Assembly: GCA_964036275.1 (NCBI GenBank) | Contig: OZ038435.1 | Span: forward strand, 7,859,687-7,923,686 | Source: Litoditis marina | Taxonomy: Eukaryota > Nematoda > Chromadorea > Rhabditida > Rhabditidae | Direction of reading: 5' to 3' | DNA length: 64,000 nucleotides | In this document: piece by piece, positions 29,641 through 38,947 of the stretch | Layout of the letters: each line of letters begins with the position of its first letter | Numbering within the stretch: position 1 is the stretch's first letter | The notes under the pieces: model-generated | What the model was told of the DNA's origin: nothing | What the model saw: the letters and a program-made list of their open reading frames with translations, nothing else | Database searches by the model: none | Made by a program: the position numbers and the translations under genes

Positions 29641-31173
29641 CCGTTCCTCAAAATTGCGAGTTGAACTTCGATTATTCTCTCTCTCAATCGAATACTTCTC
29701 ATTGGTGGTCGCCCTAAACTGAGGTCCTTAACTTGTCTAAAGCTCAAAAGTGGGATGTATGATAGACACTATCATACTAACTACGTCAATTTCTTTATGT
29801 TTAGCTCTTAAAAACTAGATGCTACAGATCATCCGTTCCTCAAAATTGCGAGTTGAACTTCGATTATTCTCTCTCTCAATCGAATACTTCTCATTGGTGG
29901 TCGCCCTAAACTGAGGTCCTTAACATGTCTAAAGCTCAAAAGTGGGATGTATGATAGACACTATCATACTAACTACGTCAATTTCTTTATGTTTAGCTCT
30001 TAAAAACTAGGTGCTACAGACCATCCGTTCCTCAAAATTGCGAGTTGAACTTCGATTATTCTCTCTCTCATTCGAATACTTCTCATTGGTGGTCGCTCTA
30101 AACTGAGGTCCTTAACTTGTCTAAAGCTCAAAAGTGGGATGTATGATGGACACTATCATACTAACTACGTCAACTTCTTTATGTTTAGCTCTCAAAAACT
30201 AGATGCTACAGACCATCCGTCCCTCAAAATCGCGAGTTGAACTTCGATTATTTTCTCTCTCAATCGAATACTTCTCATTGGTGGTCGCCCTAAACTGAGG
30301 TCCTTAACTTGTCTAAAGCTCAAAAGTGGGATGTATGATAGACACGATCATACTAACTACGTCAACTTCTTTATGTTTAGCTCTCAAAAACTAGATGCTA
30401 CAGACCATCCGTCCCTCAAAATCGCGAGTTGAACTTCGATTATTTTCTCTCTCAATCGAATACTTCTCATTGGTGGTCGCCCTAAACTGAGGTCCTTAAC
30501 TTGTCTAAAGCTCAAAAGTGGGATGTATGATAGACACGATCATACTAACTACGTCAACTTCTTTATGTTTAGCTCTCAAAAACTAGATGCTACAGACCAT
30601 CCGTCCCTCAAAATCGCGAGTTGAACTTCGATTATTTTCTCTCTCAATCGAATACTTCTCATTGGTGGTCGCCCTAAACTGAGGTCCTTAACTTGTCTAA
30701 AGCTCAAAAGTGGGATGTATGATAGACACGATCATACTAACTACGTCAACTTCTTTATGTTTAGCTCTTGAAAACTAGATGCTACAGACCATCCGTCCCT
30801 CAAAATCGCGAGTTGAACTTCGATTATTTTCTCTCTCAATCGAATACTTCTCAGTGGTGGTCGCCCTAAACTGAGGTCCTTAACATGTCTAAAGCTCAAA
30901 AGTGGGATGTATGATAGACACTATCATACTAACTACGTCAACTTCTTTATGTTTAGCTCTTGAAAACTAGATGCTACAGACCATCCGTCCCTCAAAATCG
31001 CGAGTTGAACTTCGATTATTTTCTCTCTCAATCGAATACTTCTCAGTGGTGGTCGCCCTAAACTGAAATCCTTAACATGTCTAAAGCTCAAAAGTGGGAT
31101 GTATGATAGACACTATCATACTAACTACGTCAATTTCTTTATGTTTAGCTCTTGAAAACTAGATGCTACAGAC

Positions 31174-31954
31174 TGTCGCGTCGACAAGATAGAAAATGTG
31201 CTCCAGCTAGATTGAGAACTACGGTAAATGCTCTAGCGATAACACGAACTACGGTAATGGGGCGTGTATTGTGCGTGACAAGAATCGATATTACAAAACA
31301 CCGCTGGCCTAAAATAGTTGCAGTTTTTTGCGCTGAGCTTTGACGGTTGGATCGATTGGTCTGGCTTTGATCTTGTCTTTTTCCCTAACCGAGTAGTAAC
31401 GATTTGCATAAGCTTATATTCGATGAGGAGCAATTAGTAGTTCTTGATCGATTTTAACGATTAACGACTTCAGAGCGAATATGACGATCGAGACATGGGT
31501 ATCGAGTAAAACAATACAACGAAACGACTAAACCAACACCACACCTCTTCTGCTGTTAACTTGTTTTCTAATTTGTTTTGTGTGTTATATCTTTGATCTC
31601 CGGATCCCTTTGTTGTTGTGAAATTGAGATCTCCGTTAAAGAGATAAAATTATACTTTCAACTTCTTCTGTCTTATTATCAAAACAAGAAGGCCATAAAA
31701 TACTTGGTCATTATTGTAAATCCAAGGGCCAATACAAGGTGTCTATCAAAATGGTAAACTCGTGTCTCTCTTTTTAACTCTCTGTTTTCCTTTCCCTCGG
31801 TCAGTCAACACAGACTAGCTCTGTACCGGCTTTGCCCTTTCTCTTCCCTTTTTAGAGTCAGTCTCCCAATTATCGAGTACTTGCTTGTCCGTGTAGCCTC
31901 CACCACTGAACCACCCTCTATTATATTTATCAAAGGAGGTTGCACGGCACAAAA
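31174..31954 (+). repeat. 5' LTR of element A, truncated at its 5' end
   Basis: This stretch matches 43540-44319 almost base for base but lacks the first 113 bp of the complete LTR (43427-43539). Satellite 1 passes directly into LTR sequence at CTACAGAC/TGTCGCG. The 3' end is ...CGGCACAAAA followed at once by the PBS. Differences from the 3' LTR include one T/G, one extra T in a T-run near 31325, C/A in ATTTGCATAAG, and G/A in TTGTTGTGAAA. Two TCAGTC initiator-like hexamers (31801, 31857) are candidate start sites; I saw no clear TATA box or AATAAA. Confidence 0.95.
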
Positions 31955-31972
31955 TGGTGCACCGGCCGGGAA
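31955..31972 (+). other. Primer binding site, tRNA-Gly-like
   Basis: TGGTGCACCGGCCGGGAA begins with the TGG expected opposite a tRNA CCA end and directly abuts the LTR. Its complement agrees with the 3' end of metazoan tRNA-Gly(GCC) as I remember it, with one likely mismatch. The tRNA identity rests on memory rather than on a search. The position fixes the LTR 3' boundary. Confidence 0.8.
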
Positions 31973-32031
31973 ACTTAATCCGCCGATTAGCGAGTTTATT
32001 ATCGAAATCGAAAACCCTGTCTTGATTTTTT
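31955..32031 (+). other. Leader exon 1 ending in the major splice donor
   Basis: A strong donor (T/GTAAGTAT, GT at 32032-32033) lies 77 nt after the LTR, where retroviruses place their major splice donor. One frame is open from 31758 to 32031 and ends in phase 1, which fits exon 2 (phase needs two bases). That frame contains no ATG. The ATG at 31954 overlapping the PBS belongs to another frame and stops before the donor. The likely role is a shared non-coding leader for spliced RNAs. Confidence 0.55.
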
Positions 32032-32782
32032 GTAAGTATATGAACGATATGTCGAAACGAGATAATAACATATCGAAATTGTAGTCTTCGTCACTATTGT
32101 AGTTTACCTTCAGTGATCATAGCAATGTTTTTATCTTTGGACTGTGATCAGCTGTTCGATGGGTGTTTACCATTCACATCCGCCAAATTGTGCCGCAAAA
32201 AGGGCGCGAAAACGATAGACAGCCATCAAAACAACAGGCGCCGCCGCAATCTAATTGGACTCTCTGATCGCAGCAAAATCTACTTTTACTTTGAACGAAT
32301 ATAACGAACTAGTTGAGAATGCGAATAGAATTTAAATAGTTACATTGTTATGTATGAACCCTTCTCTCTATTGATACCGATGTTGCATACTACAATCGTG
32401 GCATTTATCGAAATCGAAAAAATGAACATTTTGGATGACGTCATAAATCGATAAATGGCAGGAAGTAGAAACAACAACACCTTGTCGTTTGCTTGTTTAT
32501 CAACTATTATTGAGCATCAATAACCGATACACTTTACCTATCTGAGTGATTCAATGTTATATATTGTGTTTATTGACGATGTTCGAATAGCTCATCGAGA
32601 ATATTTCAGAGATACTCGAGCTTAAACAACGTACGTCTACCACCTACAACCAAGTAACCGATTCGTCGACAACATAGATCCCAACTCTGCGAACCCTTCA
32701 AAGGCGAGTCCAATCGTTCATAGATCGAAAATAAAGGGAAGTGGTTTACATCATTGATTATCTTATCGATTTTTTATTACAG
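32032..32782 (+). other. Putative intron 1, no gene seen
   Basis: This is 751 bp between the leader donor and the acceptor TTTTTTATTACAG at 32782. It is AT-rich, with no convincing ORF and no recognisable repeat. A weak internal pair (TATTTCAG at 32609, GTACGT at 32631) would define a 21-nt exon, but joining it to exon 1 creates a stop, so I do not call it. Confidence 0.5.
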
Positions 32783-32859
32783 TCGACCAATCAACCCGAA
32801 GGCAACACCGCCAAGCCGGGCAAGGCAACAAATACGAACCGGATCAAGAAAACGATAAG
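32783..32859 (+). CDS. Accessory protein, exon 2
   Basis: This 77-nt segment lies between acceptor TTATTACAG and donor AAG/GTATAC. Read with two bases belonging to a split first codon, it is open and encodes 25 residues, hydrophilic and rich in Q, N, K and E, ending in phase 0 exactly as the next exon requires. Base composition is higher in G+C than the flanking introns. There is no ATG, so either a start lies upstream in a spliced leader or translation begins in exon 3. It is too short to recognise by itself; the call rests on splice sites and phase. Confidence 0.5.
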
Positions 32860-33087
32860 GTATACGATTATTCACACTCGTGTGGTTTCTACTAGTATTA
32901 GTTATTCATGTTCACAGAGCTTTTCGATTATCAAATAGATCATTAATATCACAGCAATTCGAATATGAGATTAGAATGCGAACTATATCCTAGACCGAGG
33001 AGTGGTCTAAGAAAACCGAGTGAAAGGTAACGAATCGAGTGGTTGTCATAAAGTTAAGTATATTTATGTTGATCAATAATATTTTAG

Positions 33088-33264
33088 AAACGCAACCGCG
33101 ACGCGTCAACCGCGCCTGACGGTGAGTCATCGAAGAGACAGAAGAGTCTTAGCCCCACCAACGAGCCGAACGATGCTTCCACCGACGCTACCAACCACAC
33201 GAACCACGACGCAAACGAGGAGCTCAACCCACACCTTGTGGAGACCAACATGGACGAGTATGAG
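33088..33264 (+). CDS. Accessory protein, exon 3
   Basis: This exon has 59 codons in phase 0 at both ends, between acceptor AATATTTTAG and donor GAG/GTAATT. The segment starts with a basic patch (KRNRD), followed by a stretch rich in S, T, N, D and P, and ends acidic (MDEYE). The only in-frame ATG is at 33250, five codons before the donor, so it is the minimum credible start. It is G+C-rich compared with gag-pol. From its donor three joins are possible: to 42106 (in frame with the 3' exons), to 33316 (51-nt intron, short tail), or to 35055 just before gag (runs into a stop before the gag ATG). This is the pivot of the inferred alternative splicing. Confidence 0.6.
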
Positions 33265-33315
33265 GTAATTTTACTTGACTATGTTTTTGTTTAATTTATG
33301 GTTGGATAATTTTAG

Positions 33316-33357
33316 GGTTTAACGAGTAACGAGTATTCAGTAGTCACCGACTTTTAA
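33316..33357 (+). CDS. Alternative short terminal exon of the accessory gene
   Basis: An intron of only 51 nt (33265-33315, GTAATTTT...AATTTTAG) would join exon 3 to 13 further codons and a TAA at 33355-33357, in frame. The size fits the short introns typical of Caenorhabditis-like nematodes. It would give a truncated isoform lacking the coiled coil and zinc knuckles. The evidence is splice consensus and frame only. Confidence 0.35.
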   Translation, partial: GLTSNEYSVVTDF

Positions 33358-34505
33358 TCAAACTTTGCATACACTTGCTAGTACAGGGAGCTGTCTGTAA
33401 ACCCGTTACTACCGAACCTAATTGGGGCTACGTAACAACGATTCATGTAACGATATTTATCTGAACGAAACTAACGATTAGTTAGCGATGCCTAAGGTGG
33501 TAGGTTAGGTATTTGTGAACGAACTCTTAGAAGTAATTAAGATAGTATCGATGCGTGTAATAATAGCTAGGTTATAACTCCCAGCAAAATTTTGGTGCAA
33601 TAGTGGACTAATTTTACCCAAAATTGCTGAGCGATGGATACAGTTCATTATGAGTATTTATCGAAATTTGTTGTATAGTTTAGCGACTGAGGTCCTAAAA
33701 CATAGCGATAAGTAATTACGTGTGTAGACACATGTATAGTTCTATCGATCATAGTTGAAAATTTTCAAAAGCGAGGTTTTGATGTAGGTACGCAGTGGGT
33801 TAACGAATAGTGAGTTTTTGCCGCACTGCACTCACAGTGACATGAGGTAGATTGTCAACTGTTGGAGAACTTTTCTCTATATCGAACCTATCAGGTAGAA
33901 ACAGCCTGCATAGGACAAATTTATTTAACCGAGTTATTTATTCTTGTAGTGAGCAACACTTAGCGATAAGTATTAATTGTTAGCAGCGAACACTATATTA
34001 TCGATAAATTTGTCGTACAAAATTTAACAACCTGTACCAACGTAGCCTACAGGTTGCAACCCTTTTTTGCGAGCGAACATGTTCTATGTTTTAGCGAGTA
34101 AATTTTTGTCATCTAATCGAACCTGAGATATAAGGGTACTTAGGTTGCTACGGGATAACTAGCTAGTATCCAAATCCCTTTTGCTAACGGTGTAGGCTCG
34201 CCGTGTGTTTCTAGTAGCGACAAAACCCGAGTGTTTTGATCGAAGTGTCTACCCAAGCGACGTAAAAGCTACTGCAGTAGTAACTAGTTAATGGACCACT
34301 GGTCTACGCGTAGTAGACGGTGATGTACATGTCAAAGCCAAATTGACTTTGGTACGTCTCTTGCTGACATGTAGTCGGTAGTGTATTGAGACTTAGTTTC
34401 TAGTATCGATTATTTGTTGGACTGGTTATTATCGATTATTCGTTGGACTGTTTTTATTATCGAATAACCCAGCTATGTTGTTACAAACGAAATTTGTTAG
34501 GATAG
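33358..34505 (+). other. Non-coding leader region between exon 3 and the hairpin cluster
   Basis: About 1.1 kb without a credible ORF. It is AT-rich with many TAGCGA, ATCGA and AACGA words, like the rest of the element. It contains no repeat shared with the satellites. It would be retained only in unspliced, genomic-length RNA. Confidence 0.6.
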
Positions 34506-34855
34506 GATTTCTCCGAGGAGAATCAAATTGAGTGCTCCTGAGGGAGTTAGGAAAATTTGTCGTATCGATACTCATCTATTACCTTTTTAATAGAAACTGA
34601 CTAGGAGTGATACCGATTGCTGAGATAAATCTTCTTTGAGGAGAAGTTAGAAGTATAGGATTTCTGAGGAAATCATCCGTTCTTCGAGTAGAACGTAGGG
34701 TAGTTCGAATTTTCCGAGGAAAATTCATTAGTATATATCGAGTTCTATTTGTTATGTACCGATTCTAGCCAATTTTCTTGATAATATGTTTAGCGATTGA
34801 TAGGATTGTAGAGATCTCTGAGGAGAATCTGGGTTAACTAATTTCTGAGGTAATT
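34506..34855 (+). promoter_or_regulatory. Cluster of short hairpins with a common GAGGA core, upstream of gag
   Basis: At least seven short inverted repeats sit within 350 bp, most with the core TCYGAGGA in loop and stem. The best is 34707-34726, GAATTTTCC and GGAAAATTC around GA. Others are 34506-34524 (CTCC-GA-GGAG), 34535-34546 (CTCC-TGA-GGGAG), 34631-34646 (CTTCT...AGAAG), 34659-34674 (GATTTC...GAAATC), 34678-34695 (CGTTCT...AGAACG), 34812-34830 (CTC-TGA-GGAG) and 34838-34854 (TAATT...AATTA). The region lies downstream of all leader donors and so would be present only in genomic RNA. That makes a packaging or dimerisation element a reasonable inference. Confidence 0.5.
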
Positions 34856-35040
34856 ATCGATTTTCGAAATTTTTTGTCATCGACCGCGACGCACGCATCC
34901 GCGAGCGGTTGCGCTTCCCTGAGTATCAGGTTGACTGAGTATCATATACCGTAACCGAAGTCAATTGTTAGGAGGTACACCGAGGTGGCCTAAATATTTT
35001 CATTCATAACTAAGTCGTCGTCAAGTTAGGTCATCTAAAT

Positions 35041-35054
35041 TTATTTTAATTTAG
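35041..35054 (+). promoter_or_regulatory. Candidate splice acceptor before gag
   Basis: TTATTTTAATTTAG ends 36 nt before the gag ATG and fits a nematode 3' splice site. It could receive a leader exon, or a trans-spliced leader if the host uses one. It would free gag from the 3-kb leader with its many upstream ATGs. Confidence 0.4.
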
Positions 35055-35090
35055 GGTGACTGTTAGTTGATTGTAACAACTTTATTTGTT

Positions 35091-37361
35091 ATGTCGTCTC
35101 TGAAGGCTTTCAAGGCTTCAGTGTCTACGGCACGGAATCGATTGTGTAAGGTAATTAATGAAGCAAGTGAGTTCTTGCTTAAGCCTTACCCTGCTAACTA
35201 TACTACCGATGAATTTTTTGATTTTATCGAGGACCAACGAAACAACATTGATTATTTTAGCGAGGTTCTTAACAACGAGATTAATGATTTAGAAAAACGA
35301 CATGAGTCAGCGATTGATTACATCAAGTCAATCAAAGTAGACAAACGAGACCAATGTGATACTGAATTTGGAATTCATTGCGATAGTATCGAGTATTTAA
35401 CTATCCTTAACGATGCTCGCAAAACGATTGAACTTTTGGATATTAGAGAGCAAGACAACGCCAGCTTTGAGGCTGACGAGACTCAAAAAGAAATTGATGA
35501 CTTTGTATCGACTTGTAGCGACAATCCAGCGACTAAGAGAAATGACGAGACACCCATTTTGGTTCCTAGGTCTCAAGGGGTAGAGTTCAGTAATCAAACT
35601 GAACATAGAATCGAGCCTCTTCATTATGTATCTCCATTAGAGCAGCATCTTAAGGATCTTCAAGTTTCGAAATTTGAACCGACTGAACCATTCCAACGAA
35701 CAAATTTCTTTAGTCTATCGAGAGCTAGTTCTGTTCATAGCGTGTCATCTATTCAACGAAACAATACCAATCGAATGACAGCTAGCGCTGCTAATGCAGA
35801 GCAGGGTCACACGAGTAGGCCTGTAGTACCGCAAATTGCTAGTCGGACATCCAAATTGAACAGTTCCCCTATTGCTAGACCAAGTTTGCCTATAAAGCCT
35901 TCTACGAATCAATCGAACCATAGGAACTCTGGTGATTATGTATCGAATCAATCGAATGTGAATAACTATGAACCCGATAGCATGAATCGATACGAGTGTT
36001 CTATCAATGTACGAGTTCCAAAAATTGAACTCCAACAGTTTTCGGGGGATATATCGAAATTCAGTGCATTTTGGGCTCTTTTCTGTGCCGCGGTACATCA
36101 CAACAATCGATTGAACAAGCTAGATAAGATTTTGCAACTCAAATGTTTATTGAAAGGGGAAGCTGCGGAGCTTCTTGAAGCAATCGAGCCACAACCGGAA
36201 AACTACGAACTAGCTTGTGAAATTCTTAACGACCGATATAATCAGCAAAACGAACTAAGATCGATAATTTTTGATAAGTTGCAACGATTACCGAAAGCAG
36301 CGGACAATGTGTCAGCCATAAGAGCTAATTATCTACAAGTTAGAACGATGATGATCCAACTCTCGCGTTATGAGAATTGTGACCATTCAATTGCGACTTT
36401 GAGAGCTGTTAAGGATAAGTTTCCTGCATCGATTGTGAAAAAAGTAACGAGCCGAGAACACAAGTCTGGCACAACTTTCGATTTATCTACACTGATACAA
36501 ACTTTGGATGAAGTTATTAAGTTGAGAGAAGCGACCGAACCGATTTCTGAACCTAAGCGAACTTCTACATTGTGTATCGAAACTGATAACGAACTCAGCA
36601 CTGTAGCGAATTTATCGAGAGTTCCAGGAAGAAGTGCAGATATTAGGAAAATTCAATGTATCTTGTGCTCTCGACACGGACATAAGTCTTACGATTGTCG
36701 AACGTATTCAACGATTTCGCTGAGAAGAGACCGAATTCGAGAACTAGATCTGTGTTTTAAATGTCTTGGAACCAACCATAGGTCTAGTGCTTGTGAGAAA
36801 ACGTGTGGACATTGCTCTGGGAGACATTCTAAATCGATCTGTTATGCCTATTTTGAAGGACGACCTCAAACCAATAGTCGAAACAAACGTACTAACGATG
36901 GGTTCCGCGGTAACGAACGTTCTCACTACCCGGAACCAGCGAGAGAATCATTTCAAACAAATCATAATGATGGTTATCGAGTTTCGGGCCGTCCTCAAAG
37001 TGGACATGCAGACAATCAACCGCGTAACGATAACTCGGGGTACGGAAATCATCGCCGTAGTAACTATCGAGAAGGAAACTATGGGAACCGACAGCAATAC
37101 AGTAACGACGTTAGGTCAGCACCGAATGGAAATTATTCAGGACAAAACCGATCCTACTCTCAGAACAAGTCTCCTTTTCGGGCAGCCGAAACAACCAAAC
37201 AGGTGCATAGGACAACTCACCAACACGCGGTAATTGACCAATCCAACGATCATTATGATGTTTCCTATGATAGCTATGAAACCGAGAACTCACCGATCGA
37301 AGCGAATAATGATATTTCATCAAATTTTGTTCAAGGCCTCAGCTCAACCCAGCTATGCTGA
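35091..37361 (+). CDS. gag: Gag polyprotein (BEL/Pao), intact
   Basis: The protein has 756 residues from ATG 35091; the eight upstream codons have no ATG and are left out. The N-terminal third is charged and helical-looking, followed by an S/N/P-rich linker. Residues about 308-460, starting RVPKIELQQFSG, match the DUF1759 core of BEL/Pao Gag proteins, the capsid-like part. Residues 523-584 hold three zinc knuckles (CX2CX4HX4C, CX2CX4HX4C, CX2CX3HX4C), the nucleocapsid function that binds genomic RNA. The C-terminal 170 residues are rich in N, G, R, Y and Q and probably disordered. The stop TGA overlaps the start of pol in ATGCTGA. No internal stop or frameshift is seen, so a particle-forming Gag is plausible even though pol is broken. 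Confidence 0.93.
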   Translation: MSSLKAFKASVSTARNRLCKVINEASEFLLKPYPANYTTDEFFDFIEDQRNNIDYFSEVLNNEINDLEKRHESAIDYIKSIKVDKRDQCDTEFGIHCDSIEYLTILNDARKTIELLDIREQDNASFEADETQKEIDDFVSTCSDNPATKRNDETPILVPRSQGVEFSNQTEHRIEPLHYVSPLEQHLKDLQVSKFEPTEPFQRTNFFSLSRASSVHSVSSIQRNNTNRMTASAANAEQGHTSRPVVPQIASRTSKLNSSPIARPSLPIKPSTNQSNHRNSGDYVSNQSNVNNYEPDSMNRYECSINVRVPKIELQQFSGDISKFSAFWALFCAAVHHNNRLNKLDKILQLKCLLKGEAAELLEAIEPQPENYELACEILNDRYNQQNELRSIIFDKLQRLPKAADNVSAIRANYLQVRTMMIQLSRYENCDHSIATLRAVKDKFPASIVKKVTSREHKSGTTFDLSTLIQTLDEVIKLREATEPISEPKRTSTLCIETDNELSTVANLSRVPGRSADIRKIQCILCSRHGHKSYDCRTYSTISLRRDRIRELDLCFKCLGTNHRSSACEKTCGHCSGRHSKSICYAYFEGRPQTNSRNKRTNDGFRGNERSHYPEPARESFQTNHNDGYRVSGRPQSGHADNQPRNDNSGYGNHRRSNYREGNYGNRQQYSNDVRSAPNGNYSGQNRSYSQNKSPFRAAETTKQVHRTTHQHAVIDQSNDHYDVSYDSYETENSPIEANNDISSNFVQGLSSTQLC

Positions 37362-38947
37362 TGACTTTTTACGCAACAGCACGTAACAAATCGACTAGCG
37401 AAACAATGAAAATCGTAGTAATGTTAGATACTGGTTCACAATCGACCTTCATTCGTACCGAGGTAGCTGAGGCCTTAGCTTTGAAATCGATGAATAGCGA
37501 AATGTTAACGATTATAGGTATTGGTGGTCATAAAACCACTGTAGAAACTCAACGAGTCAGTATTGATTTAGAATGTAATGATTCTCTAAGTTCAGTACCT
37601 ATTTTAGCTAGTACTCATAGCGAAATAACCAAGCCATATCGAGTTCCTGCGTTACCATTGAACGACTCTAAATTCATAATCGATAATATAGCGCATACTG
37701 TCACTGTTCCAATTGGAAAAGTGCATCCCGATTTGTTAATAGGTATCGACCAGTTTTGGAAAATTGTAGTGAACAAGGAACCGATAGTAACACTTCCGTC
37801 AGGTTTAATATTGTCTCACACTGTGTTCGGCCCAGTTGTATCAGGAATTCCGACCAGCGGGCTAACGACTATTGTTAATTTATCGCATCATTGTAGGAAT
37901 GAAAACCGAAACGAATTTGCTTACGACAGTTTATGGAGTTACGAATCTATAGGGATAACCGATAGTCCTGATTTAGATGTTGATCAGCAAATCGATGATA
38001 AAGTAGTAGACGAGTTCAAACGAAATGTGAAAATTATCGAAGGTTTTACATATGTGAAGTTTCCATTCAAACCAAACCACCCTAAAGTGGCTAGTAATTT
38101 TGAATTGTCATACAAACGACTCGAGTCCATTTATCGATCCTTGAGCGGGAAACCCGATCTTTTTGCAAAATATAACAATATATTTGAGGAACAATTGAAA
38201 TCAGGCATCCTAGAAATGGCGCCACGAGAGCCTGATGGGGATGTACTTTATTACATACCTCATCAGGTAGTTTTGAAACCTGGTAGTAATACCACTAAAG
38301 TGCGCATTGTTTTGGACGCGTCATCTCATATGCGTAACGAAATATCACTCAACGAAGCCATGTTCGCTGGTCCATCGATTTTACCTGAAATCACGGGGAT
38401 TTTGTTGAGAGCTCGAACACACCGATTTCTTGTGACTTCTGATATCGAAAAGGCTTTTCATCAAGTACGATTGTTCAAAAGTGAACGTGATGCAACGCGT
38501 ATCATTTGGCTGAACGACATCAATAAACCACCATCGAATGACAATATCAAAATATTGCGATATACTAGGGTTCCATTTGGAGTCTGTGCTTCACCTTTTT
38601 TGTTAGCGATGACCATAAAGTATAACTTGGAAATTAGAAATAGCGAGTTAAGTAACGACATTTCGCGTAATATCTATGTGGACAATGTAGCGATAGGTTT
38701 TGACAGCGAAGTCGAATGTTTACGATCTTATGAGAAATCTAAAGCAATTTTTAACGATATGAAGATGAATTTACGCGAATATTTATCGAATTCTAGCGAA
38801 ACGATGATGGCTATTCCAGAGAGCGATAGAGCAGAGATTTCTCCTAATAGTAAATTATTGGGACTAATTTGGAATACCTCTAACGACTCTATTTCTGTGA
38901 AATTGAACATCGATAGTAAATTATGTAAATCGAAGAGGGATGTCTAA
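37355..38947 (+). CDS. Pol part 1: aspartic protease and reverse transcriptase
   Basis: The frame has 530 codons. The protease active site MLDTGSQSTF has its DTG at residues 25-27, which is close to the N terminus, so the protease begins almost at the start codon. The RT follows after a linker: KVRIVLDASS, motif A TSDIEKAFHQV near residue 363 with the first catalytic Asp, VPFGVCASPFL, and motif C IYVDNVAIG at residues 441-444. Motif C has Asn where most RTs have the second Asp. The frame ends at TAA 38945 inside a sequence that family members continue without interruption, so the stop is caused by a base loss rather than a natural end. Expression depends on the gag-pol overlap. Confidence 0.9.
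   Translation: MLMTFYATARNKSTSETMKIVVMLDTGSQSTFIRTEVAEALALKSMNSEMLTIIGIGGHKTTVETQRVSIDLECNDSLSSVPILASTHSEITKPYRVPALPLNDSKFIIDNIAHTVTVPIGKVHPDLLIGIDQFWKIVVNKEPIVTLPSGLILSHTVFGPVVSGIPTSGLTTIVNLSHHCRNENRNEFAYDSLWSYESIGITDSPDLDVDQQIDDKVVDEFKRNVKIIEGFTYVKFPFKPNHPKVASNFELSYKRLESIYRSLSGKPDLFAKYNNIFEEQLKSGILEMAPREPDGDVLYYIPHQVVLKPGSNTTKVRIVLDASSHMRNEISLNEAMFAGPSILPEITGILLRARTHRFLVTSDIEKAFHQVRLFKSERDATRIIWLNDINKPPSNDNIKILRYTRVPFGVCASPFLLAMTIKYNLEIRNSELSNDISRNIYVDNVAIGFDSEVECLRSYEKSKAIFNDMKMNLREYLSNSSETMMAIPESDRAEISPNSKLLGLIWNTSNDSISVKLNIDSKLCKSKRDV

Larger units (their letters stand above)
1..31173. repeat. Satellite 1: 192-bp tandem array
   Basis: Head-to-tail monomers of 192 bp begin at 1, 193, 385 and so on, giving about 162 units up to the junction with the retrotransposon LTR. 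A monomer starts CTCTTAAAAACTAG and ends TTTATGTTTAG. Units differ by a few diagnostic substitutions (GGTGCTACAG/GATGCTACAG, TTCCTC/TCCCTC, CATTGG/CAGTGG, AAAGCTC/AAAGCTG) that recur in blocks, so the array is built by repeated segmental amplification. Each typical unit carries a short dyad, GTATGATAG and CTATCATAC separated by ACA (first at 145-165). The array continues beyond the left edge. No gene is supported in it. Confidence 0.98.

Noticed and set aside
31152..32084. Short ORFs on both strands in the 5' LTR
   Set aside because: They start in satellite or LTR sequence, recur in every LTR copy, overlap each other on opposite strands and resemble no protein.
32113..32304. 63-codon ORF in the leader
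   Set aside because: It lies inside the putative first intron, has no neighbours in frame or motifs, and its splice borders are not convincing.
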